Assembly (NCBI GenBank): GCA_038501625.1
Contig: JAZAYU010000054.1
Location: 1,364,001 to 1,428,000, forward strand
Origin: Corbicula japonica
Lineage: Eukaryota > Mollusca > Bivalvia > Venerida > Cyrenidae
Length of the DNA: 64,000 nt
Direction: 5' to 3'
Each line of letters begins with the position of its first letter. Within the stretch, counting starts at the first letter, position 1. The notes under the pieces were generated by a model. The model saw only the letters and a list, made by a program, of their open reading frames with translations. It had not been told where the DNA came from and did not search any database. Shown here in pieces: positions 25,001 to 37,000 of this stretch. The translations under genes were made by a program, and so were the position numbers.

Positions 25001-28000
25001 TTAGGACAAACATCCTGACCAAGTTTCATGACAATCGGATCAAAAATGTGACCGCTAGAGTGTTAACAAGAAAATTCTATTTTTAGTAACAGTGACCTAG
25101 TTTTTGGACCCAGATGACCCATATTCGAACTTGTCCGAGAAATCATTGGGACAAACATCCTGACCAAGTTTCATGACAATCTGAGCAAAAATGTGACCGC
25201 TAGAGTGTTAACAAGAAAATTCTATATTTAGTAACAGTGACCTAGTTTTTGGACACAGATGACCCATATTCGAACTTGTCCGAGAAATCATTGGGACAAA
25301 CATCCTGACCAAGTTTAATGACAATCGGAGCAAAAATATGACCGATAGAGTGTTAACAAGAAAATTCTATTTTTAGTAACTGTGACCTAGTTGTTGGACC
25401 CAGATGACCCATATTCGAACTCGTCTGAGAAATCATTGGGACAAACATCCTGACTAAGTTTCATGACAATCAGAGCAAAATTGTGACCGCTAGAGTGTTA
25501 ACAAGAAAATTCTATTTTAAGCAACAGTGACTTAGTTTTTGGACCCAGATGACCCATATTCGAACTCGTCCGAGAAATCATTGGGACATACATCCTGACC
25601 AAGTTTCATGACAATCAGAGCAAAAATGTGACAGCTAGAGTGTTAACAAGAAAAATTCTAATTTTAGTAACAGTGACCTAGTTTTTGGACCTAAATTACC
25701 CATTTTCGAACTCGTCCGAGAAAACATTGGGACAAACATCCTGACCAAGTTTCATGACAATCGGAGCAAAAATGTGACCGCTAGAGTGTTAACAAGAAAA
25801 TTCTATTTTTAGTAACAGTGACCTAGTTTTTGGACCCAGATGACCCATATTCGAACTCGTCTGAGAAATCATTGGGACAAACATCCTGACCAAGTTTCAT
25901 GACAATCAGAGCAAAATTGTGACCGCTAGAGTGTTAACAAGAAAATTCTATTTTTAGCAACAGTGACTTAGTTTTTGGACCCAGATGACACATATTCCAA
26001 CTCGTCCGAGAAATCATTGGGACAAACATCCTGACCAAGTTTCATGACGATCGGAGCAAAAATGTGACGGCTAGAGTGTTAACAAGATAATTCTATTTTT
26101 AGTAACAGTGACCTAGTTTTTGGACCAAGATGACCCATATTAGAACTCGTCTCAGAAATCATTGGGACAAACATCCTGACCAAGTTTCATGACAATCGGA
26201 GCAAAAATGCGACCGCTAGAGTGTTAACAAGAAAATTCTATTTTTAGTAACAGTGACCTAGTTTTTGGACCCAGATGACCCATATTCGAACTTGTCCAAG
26301 AAATCATTGGGACAAACATCCTGACCAAGTTTCATGACAATCGGATAAAAAATGTGACCGCTAGAGTGTTAACAAGAAAATTCTATATTTAGTAACAGTG
26401 ACCTAGTTTTTGGACCCAGATGACCCATATTCGAACTTGTCTGAGAAATCATTGGGACAAACATCCTGACCAAGTTTCATGACAATCTGAGCAAAAATGT
26501 GACCGCTAGAGTGTTAACAAGAAAATTCTATTTTTAGTAACAGTGACCTAGTTTTTGGACACAGATGACCCATATTCGAACTTGTCCGAGAAATCATTGG
26601 GACAAACATCCTGACCAAGTTTCATGACAATCGGAGCAAAAATATGACCGATAGAGTGTTAACAAGAAAATTCTATTTTTAGTAACAGTGACCTAGTTTT
26701 TGGACCAAGTTGACCCATATTCGAACTTGTCCGAGAAATCATTGGGACAAACATCCTGACCAAGTTTCATGACAATCGGAGCAAAAATGTGACCGCTAGA
26801 GTGTTAACAAGATAATTTTATTTTTAGTAACAGTGACCAAGTTTTTGGACCAAGATGACCCATATTCGAACTCGTCCAAGAAATCATTGGGACAAACACC
26901 CTGACCAAGTGTCATGACAATCGGAGCAAAAATGCGACCACTAGAGTGTTAACAAGAAAATTCTATTTTTAGTAACAGTGACCTAGTTTTTGGACCCAGA
27001 TGACCCATATTCGAACTTGCCCGAGAAATCATTGGGACAAACATCCTGACCAAGTTTCATGACAATCGGAGCAAAAATATGACCGATAGAGTGTTTACAA
27101 GAAAATTCTATTTTTAGTAACAGTGACCTAGTTTTTGGACCCAGATGACCCATATTCGAACTTGTCTGAGAAATCATTTGGACAAACATCCTGACCAAGT
27201 TTCATGACAATCGGAGCAAAAATGTGACCGCTAGAGTGTTAACAAGAAAATTCTATTTTTAGAAACAGTGACCTAGTTTTTGGACACAGTTGACCCATAT
27301 TCGAACTCGTCCGAGAAATCATTGGGACAAACATCCTGACCAAGTTTCATGACAATCGGAGCAAAAATGTGACCGCTAGAGTGTTAACGAACTAAGTGTG
27401 GACGGACGACGGACGACGGACATTCATCGATCCTAATAGCTCACCCTGAGCCAGCTCAGGTGAGCTAAAAAATGTGACCGCTAGAGTGTTAAATAGAAAA
27501 TTCTATTTTTAGTAACAGTGACCTTGTTTTTGGACCCACATGACCCATATTCAAACTCGTCTCAGAAATCATTGGGACAAACATTCTAACAAAGTTTCAT
27601 GACAATCGGAGCAAAAATGTGACCGCTAGAGTGTTAACAAAAAATTCTATTTTTAGTAACAGTGACCTAGTTTTTGGACCCAGATGACCCATATTGAAAC
27701 TCGTCCGAGAAATCATTTGGACAAACATTCTGCCCAAGTTTCATGACAATCGAATCAAAAATGTGACCGCTAGAGTGTTAAATAGAAAATTCTATTTTTA
27801 GTAACAGTGACCTTGTTTTTGGACCCACATGACCCATATTGAAACTCGTCCGAGAAATCATTGGGACAAACATCCTGACCAAGTTTCATGACAATGGGAG
27901 CAAAAATGTGACCGCTAGAGTGTTAACAAGAAAATTCTATTTTTAGTAACAGTGACCTAGTTTTTGGACCCACATGACCCATATTCGAACATGTCCAAGA

Positions 28001-31000
28001 AATCATTGGGACAAACATCCTGACCAAGTTTCATGACAATCGGAGCAAAAATGTGACGGCTAGAGTGTTAACAAGAAAATTCTATTTTAAGTAACAGTGA
28101 CCTACTTTTTGGACCCACATGACCCATATCCGAACTTGTCCTAGAAATCATTGGGACAAACATCCTGACCAAGTTTCATGACAATCCGAGCAAAAATGTG
28201 ACCGCTAGAGTGTTAACAAGAAAATTCTATTTTTAGTAACAGTGACCTAGTTTTTGGACCCACATGACCCATATTAAAATTCATCCAAGAAATCATTGGG
28301 ACAAACATTCTGACCAAGTTTCATGACAATCAGAGCAATAATGTGACCGCTAGAGTGTTAACAAGAAAATTCTATTTTTAGAAACAGTGACCTCGTTTTA
28401 GGACGCCGATGACCCATATTCAAACTCGTCCAAGAAATCATTGGGACAAACATCCTGACCAAGTTTCATGACAATCAGAGCAAAAATGTGACCGCTAGAG
28501 TGTTAACAAGAAAATTCTATTTTTAGTAACAGTGACCTAGTTTTAGGACCCACATGACCCATATTCAAACTCGTCCGAGAAATCATTGGGACAAACATCC
28601 TGACCAAGTTTCATGACAATCGGAGCAAAAATATAACCGCTAGAGTGTTAACAAGAAAATTCTATTTTTAGTAACAGTGACCTAGTTTTTGGACCCAGAT
28701 GACCCATATTCGAACTCGTCCAAGAAATCATTGGGACAAACATCCTGACCAAGTTTCATATCAATCGGAGCAAAAATGTGACCGCTAGAGTGTTAACAAG
28801 AAAATTCTATTTTTAGTAACAGTGACCTAGTTTTTGGACCCAGATGACCCATATTCGAACTCGTCCGAGAAATCATTGGGACAAACATCCTGACCAAGTT
28901 TCATGACAATCGGAGCAAAAATGTGACTGCTAGAGTGTTAACGAACTAAGTGTGGACGGACGACGGACGACTGACATTCATCGATCCTAAAAGCTCACCC
29001 TGAGCCAGCTCAGGTGAGCTAAAAATCTTATTTTTTAGAAAGAACTGCAACTGATATTTTGAAATACAAGGACTAACAGTTGACCATTGTTTCAATCCAG
29101 AAAATAACAACTGTTAGGGAAATATTTCTCTACCAAGAGCAGATCTGTAACCTGTGCCCAAGGTTATAAAACTTAGCATGGAAACCAGTCTCAAATCTCA
29201 ATCATCTGATGTATTTCAGCCAATCAGATACTTGAGATTTGAGGCTGGTTTCCAATCTCAGCTTTATAACCTTCAGCTCTGGTACAAAGAACTCACCTGT
29301 TTGGGTACTTCTACTGCCGAAGTTTTTCCCATCGCCTGCATCGATTGTTTGGCATGGTAGAATAAGGACCGCAGATCACTGAATCGGAATGATATACCCC
29401 GCATTATACTCTGTGCAGTGTCACCTAAAAATAAAAAAAAAAAGTATGTTATCGCTGAACTTTAAACAATACTCCTCATAATACCCTGTACAGACACATT
29501 TAACCCTTTCCTGTATAGATACACCTTTATTGCTAGGGCGAACAGTTTAGATCCAGATCAGCCGGCACATCCGTGCCGTCCGATCAGGATCTAAACTGTT
29601 CGCTTTTTGATTCATTAGGTTATTTCTGACCAAAATGCGACCAGTGCAGATCCTGATCAGACGGCACGGATGTGCTGGCTGATCTGGATCTACACTGGTC
29701 GCACATGCTTAAAAATGCGTATATATCAAGGAAAGGGTTAAATAACATAATCATACACATGTATGAAAAAGCCTTAGCTATACTGTATTGTAGTTTTTTC
29801 TGTTCTGTCAAATCTTTTTATTATTAAACTGGATACCATTAGAGATTTTACTTTAAATATGTTTTTATGAAGGAAGTAGCACATATGCACATGTTCTATA
29901 TTAAACTAGTGTAAAGTTATCTAGTTGATAACCCATAGTGGGTTCAAAAATGCCTGCTAAATCAATCTCAGATGAATATGTGTTTCAATTTGTTATATTT
30001 TTACTGTGTTAAAACATTTATCCTACCCTCACACCTAAAAACAAAATAGGGTGATAGGTTACCCTCTGATTGACTTATCATATAAGGTTTTTGTTTTGGA
30101 ATTGATATCATCTGACCAGCCATTAAAAACTTCTGATGACAGAATTCTCCACAGGACATTATGTACTATCCTAATCAAGAACATATCATATACAGTTCAA
30201 TTGCGATGATTCGAAGTTCCAAAGGACTGATGATTTAGTTATTGCGAACTTCAAGTTATCGCAACTTTGACTTTTTTGTAACACCATTCTTGATGATGTG
30301 CAATTATTAGGTCACCATAGGATACGTTGGTAATAAATGTTTGTTGTAAATTTTGCTCAATAAAACAAGATAATTGTTTTTTTAAATAATTTTATTACTC
30401 AGTTTTATTTTCATGATTATACAGATTTCTAAATAAAGACCGATGCACTTCGAATTCAACCGTCAGTTACAGTTATCGCATTTTGAGTTATTGCAATTCC
30501 ACTGTAGTTAGAAGAGATGATGTTACCTGTGAGGAACATGTCATTTGGGTTCTGACATAGACGTATCAGGAGACACAGTTCTGCCTGAGTGAAATCTTGT
30601 GTCTCATCAACAAATATCTGATGGATGACCCAGGTCCGTGTTTCTAGATTACGCAGGCGGAGAAATGCATTATGGACTAGATCTGTCTCATCAAACAGTG
30701 AGTTCTGTTTCTTGAAGTGCTCGTAGCGTAGGAAGAAGTGATAGATAGTGTCCCTCTCCCCGGAGAAATTTGGTGCTCTCTTCCTGCCCAGCTTGAAGTA
30801 CTCTTCTTTATTCAGATGACCATTTGGCTTTGACAGGGCTTCGAATGATCCCTGGATAAACCAAAATACAACACAAATAGAATATTACAATATTATGCAG
30901 TCTGTAGGTTCGTATTTTTGAGATGGGTATGTAAACAATATCACTCAAGACTGAAGGTGGAGCAAGATTAGTTTTACATATGCACAAGAAATAACACAAA

Positions 31001-34000
31001 CCTACAGACTGCATGTTGTCATAATGTTCCTTTTATTATATATCCTTTTCCAATTTATTGCAATATTTATTATGCCAATCCTTTATCCTGGTACCTAAAA
31101 TGTTTACATCAGTAACAGGGGATAAAAAAGATTCAATGTTTTGATGCCTCATTTCTTCAATGTATATAATGTAGAACATGTAGTGGTGACACTCAGAGAT
31201 AATTTTTAGACTTTACTGGATAACGTGACTTTTCCAAAGGATATTTTTAAAGTCAGCAATAAAAAAGTGATACCTTGATGAAGGACATGATTTCCATCCA
31301 GACCAGCGAGGGATGATATCCAGACATCTTCTTTTTGATTCTCGGCCAGATTTCTTCCACAAACACTCCATATGTAATCTCCCGCCGTGGGTCAACCTAG
31401 TAACAAAATAGTGAGGAACTACAGTGAGTATCATGTTCTATCAGACTCATATATAGCCTATTTATAATTTCTGAACAATATTATATGCCTTTATGGCATG
31501 GGAAAACTGTATAGATCCAGATCTGCTGGCACATTTGTGCCATCTGATCAGGGTCTTCATTGTTGGCTTTCTGATTTATTAGGTCATTTCTTACCAACTC
31601 ACAATTTATTGTATAGTGCACGATATTTTAACTTGATACATCAGTAAGCAGTAATGCTTTGCCATGATTTTCTGAAGAGTCTGCCATCATTTGCAGTTGT
31701 CAACATGGCTGTTTAATTAGCCATTAAAAAAAGCCACGAAACAACAGTTTCTTCTCATGATTCCTGTAAAAATTATGAGTGTAAAAGTGCAAAAATAACA
31801 ATTGAATTTTTATTGTGTTCATCTGCATATTAATATATGTGAATTGCTAAGGCTTCAATTTAAGCAACCAAATGTTTTTCACTCCAGATTAACCCAATAT
31901 CCCTAATAAAACTAGAATGTCCTCAGAGACTAATGCCTCCACTGCTGCAACAACATTTGTAATAAAAAAGGGCCACAACTCAGAAAAAAAATCCTTTCTT
32001 TACAATCATCTACACATCATGCTTGATCATCTGTGCAAGTTTGAAAGAAATCTGCCTGGAGGAGTTGATGCCACAAGATTTGGTGGATGTACAGAGGGAC
32101 GTACAGATGGATAGACATACAGATGTACAGACAAGTGCAACTCTATATGCCTCACACTTCCTGGGGGCATAACAACTTGTTAACATTCAAACCTTGAGTT
32201 TCTTTCCTGAAGTTGTCTGCCCTTGTCCTTCCATCTCATCTTCTTCATCATCCTCTACATACTGCTCAATATCGTCCTCAGCATCCGAGTCCTCGTCCAA
32301 TAATGGTAGAAAACTGAGCGGTCCATCCAGATCTGTCCAGCCTGCTATGTCCACCTGATCACAGAGAATAGAACTACTTTGAATAATTGTATTCGGACAA
32401 CACATGTTGTTCTTCATATCATGTAGATGTAACATACAATGTTCTGTTGACCAACAAATATATACTATTGTTTTGTCCAAAATGGCTGTAAGAACATGTA
32501 CCAATTATGTCTTGTTTTATTTGGTGTTTGGAATTTGCTTAAGAAGTCTAGTGACCCGAGAATCGCTCGGTTTCTATCAGGCTATAAACCCCAATGACTG
32601 CAAAATAATGGAGCTGCAGTGTATTGCATACATATTTTAAGAATTTGTGAGAACTGTTTTTATAGTATCATACAATGAAACTATCTTAGGTTATCTTAAT
32701 GTTTGTCATTTTGAATGCCTTTTGCATAAAGCAGTCTAACCAATACACTCAAATATATCAAGTTTGTAACTGCATCTCTGGCAATGATTATGAGCAAATT
32801 AAGGAGGAAACTTTAATTTTGGATCTGAAACATCTTTCTAATGGCTAAAAGTATCTTTTCAGCACCACCTCAATTTTTATTTGATGGTAGCTCCTTAACT
32901 TATTTCTGTCGGTTACTGCAAATGTAAAGGAAAGGCAATTTCTAAGGAATATAATACTGTATACTGAATGTTTGGAAACCTAGGTATTTTGTATATTAGT
33001 TTAGAAAACCTAGCCAGCCAAATTCGAGGTAGTGTACCCTTGACACAGTTTAATACTGTGGGTTCTCTTGTTTGTTTATTGTAAGTGTTATCTTTGATTT
33101 CTAATTCAAAACCTTACTTTCAAAGATCCATCCTCTTTTCTTTCAAAGAAGTATGGAGGCCCGAGGGAAGCGTCTAACATGAGCAGTAGCTGGCGGGAAG
33201 TGAGGAACAGTGGGTAGTGGTAATCTCTCACGTCCTGCAGACGACTCGGCAACAACTCTTCTTCATGCTGCACATGTTCTCGCATGCTGTCGTCTGCATG
33301 GCTTAATTCACGGAAATTCTTCTGTACTTCACTGGACAGCACAGCATTCTGCGGGAAATACAAAGAACTACAATTTAACTTTATCATGTCCTGACCGTTA
33401 CACAGTCATGTTTGACCTTTAAGTGAGAGGCAATGCATCTGTCATATTTATGACTAGCGTCCCCATAACAAGATCAGGGACGGATCCAGTGGGGTTGCTG
33501 GAACCTCTTTATGGGGAGCAATATTTAATTCTCATGGGGATATTGGCCAGAAAGTTAGAAATTTTCAGGCAACTACCATAAAACTAACCAAAACAAACCT
33601 CCTTTCTGGAAATCTGCAATCCACCCTGTGTATCTCTGTCTATACTGTTTGCTGTTCAGTTAATAAATTTATTTCTTAATTTCTCACTTTAAACTATTAC
33701 AGGACTGGCTCAAATTTATAGCCAGCTGAGTACATTAGATGGATAAAGTCTAAAGCAAGTAAGTGAATTTTTTTAATGTCTTTAATTCAAATCTAGTAGA
33801 ATCTTTATTTCACATGTTCAATTTTGCTTATTTGGTGCTGTGGCACTTAGGTATTCAAACCCTTACTAAAATTTAAACTTGGAAATTATTGTGTCTCATA
33901 AAAATAACTTTGCAAATTACTGCATTTTTAACAGTCATTTTCAGAAAAGCTTTACTGTCCCCATAACAAAACTTCACTGTTACCACACTAGAAGCATCCT

Positions 34001-37000
34001 CTCTACCTTTGTGATAAACAGTTGATGTAGATGGTCGTACATATCACCCGGTCCGGCTGCCATCTCCATTTCTCCAGTTCCACTACCTGCAGCAGCACTG
34101 CCACTAGCACCTTCCACCTCACCTTCATCATCATCATTGTTCTCTTCATCATTATCTTCTTCGGAAACTTCTGAATTTATAGAAGCATTAAATAACTTGT
34201 GACTTGACAAATAAGGAAGAACATATATTGCCTAATAACTGCCATATACCATTGTTTAACATCCGCCAAGTAACAATGAAACTTCACTTAAGGATTGAAG
34301 GGCTTCACCCATACTTTAAACAATCCAACTGTTTTTCATACCCAAATGAAAACCATCAAATATCGATTTAATCCTTATATTTACACACATAAATACTCTC
34401 TTTAATACAGAAATTATTAAAAGAATTTGTGATATTACGGCTTTTTTGAATGGCTGTTGGATCAGCAGCATTGACGACAAAGTGAATGACGAATGCTTTT
34501 TCGCAGCAACTCGTGGTAAAAAAGTGCGTGAAGGGCGACGTCACACATCAAAACATTGTGTAATGTCCAATAAATTGTGAACAGTTCTACTATAGCCACA
34601 CCTTTTAAATTATTACGTCACACTGTTTACCATTGAAAATTATGATTCCTTAAATGAATAAAACTTCATCGTAGAGGATGAAGTTGAAGTGTAAATATTT
34701 ATGTTATTGATGCCAGTCATTGCAGAGATCAAGTTGATCATAAAATGACTATTTTGAGAATTGTCAGTTTATTATCTTTTGGTTCCAAATAAAAAATCTT
34801 GTTAACAATTTATTTGATTGAGAAAAGGAGTAGATTCATGAAGGCTCAAAATTGGCCTAAACTTATCTCAAATTTTCAAATTGCATTTACATCACTGAAA
34901 GTGTGCTTTTTATAATCTATAATGGTTGTTTTCTTGAAAAGATAAAAAGTGAAGATGAACCCATAAACCAAAATAAAAAAATTAAGTATGTTATATATGT
35001 CTGAAATTTGAAAATGTTTTCCAAAATGCAATTTTTGTTAAATTTTCATCATATTTTGGTTGTTTTCATATTGGGCACAGGCTTCGACCAAACTAATTTA
35101 AAGAATTTTCTTTGTATAAATGTGTGTTGAATTCATTGTCAAAATTTAATTTTGGTCGAGAAGTGTGCCCTTATTGAAATCCTCTAAAATCTGTTATGAA
35201 AATGGACAAAAATATGAATTTTTGCTCATTTTCCTCATTTTTAGCAATTTTGATGGCCCCTTGTCAAACACCTTTAGCAGTAATCAATATAAAATTTTAA
35301 GATATGAAAAGTATAACTATTTATGTATTCAATGGAATTAAAATTTAAGATATGTAACAAAATCTAAAATTTTACATATTTTTAGGCCAATATTAGGCCT
35401 TCATGAACCTACTCCTTTAAGTGCAAAATTAAGTGATTTCCTTCAATGATTGATTCATCAGGTTATTTCAGATCAAGAAGCAAACAGTGTAGATCAAGAT
35501 CAGAGAGCACAGATGTGCAGGCCAATCTTGATCTACACTGCTAACTAATTTGATAAAAGGTGTATCACTAGACTAAAGGTAGTAGACTAAATATTTTTAC
35601 ATGTATAAGCCTGTCATATGCCTGTCATTAATATTTCAATGTTTTAACATTTACCTTGTTCGTCATCCGAGATGATGTCCTCTATCTCTTGGTGAACAAA
35701 CTCCGCACATCTCGGCAGCAGTGGTGCATCCGCTTCCTTCGCCTTCAACCAGTAGGCATGGAACTGACTCCACAGTCGATACAGGCAGCAGGTCGTCTTA
35801 CCTATAGGGTATTTATTAAATGGGATATGTCATAAAAAAGTGTATCATATTTACATTTTACTTGTTACTGAAATTACTTACAATTACAATGTATCTATTA
35901 TTTTTTATAACTAACTGAAGATTTTATTAAACATTTTGACAACATTATGGTATTTTCGCCCAAAACACATTACATATACAGTGGTGTGGGGCAAGTCAGC
36001 GCACCTATCATAAAAGCTTAACTGTGGTGTATAACACGTTCAGTAGCTAAAGACAAGTACCAGCCGGAAAGAAACTGTATCCATTCAGGAATTGGTTTGT
36101 TACCATTTATGTGCAGGAATTTGCTTATGAGGCTTTAAAATGATGTCATACTGAAGCCACACCCTTGTTTACATGATGTCGAAAACGTTGCCCAACTCTG
36201 CGCTTGCCTATGTTGACTGTCAATTTTCTGTTTAAAAAGTACCGCTCTCTCAAGCTATAAAACTTTTGAAAAGAATATTGAGTGAAAGGTCAAAATAAAT
36301 AGCAACCATTTATTTGGACCACAACTGTCAAAATTAGGAAGTTTTGGAATGAGGGGGTACTAATAGCAAATTTATTTGATGATTTTGGTACTTTGTAATA
36401 GCTATTTACTTACAAGACACGTTCTAGCAAGATGTACCCATCAGAATTTTCAAGGATTGTCGTACTTGACTAAAACCACAGTTTGCAGACAGTTCTTTTG
36501 ACATCGGTGTTTTTGTAAATATATACAAATCAGGTGCGCAGAGTTGAGCAATGCGCAGACTTACCCCACACGACTGTAAGTAATCAGTAATGTTGTCTGA
36601 TCAACTTTATGTCATTGCAAGAACTGTCAACTGCCTGAAAGTAGTTTTTCCCATGTGATGTGTAAATACTTACTCCATGGGTGACAAGTGTTGATCTAGA
36701 TCAGCTGGAAAATCCATGTCATCTGATCAGGATCTACATTATTCAATTTTAGATTCATTTAGGTTATATCTGACCAAGAAGCAAACAGTGAAGATCCAGA
36801 TCTGATGCCACAGATGTGCCAGCTGATCTGTATGTAAACAGGTTGCCCATTTGATAAAAGGCGCATCAGGGCCCAAGATCATAAAAGTAAGAATGCAGAC
36901 CAGTCTCAAAACTGAAGCATCTGATTGGCTGAAAAGGCGAATAGCTGCTATTTTAGCCAATCAGATGCTTGAGATTTGAGACTGGTCTCCAGATTCAGTT

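Noticed and set aside
26983..27198. 71-codon open frame in the 145-bp array, and similar frames at 38083-38908
   Set aside because: They are products of tandem non-coding monomers, and the period (145) is not a multiple of 3, so no long repeated protein is possible.
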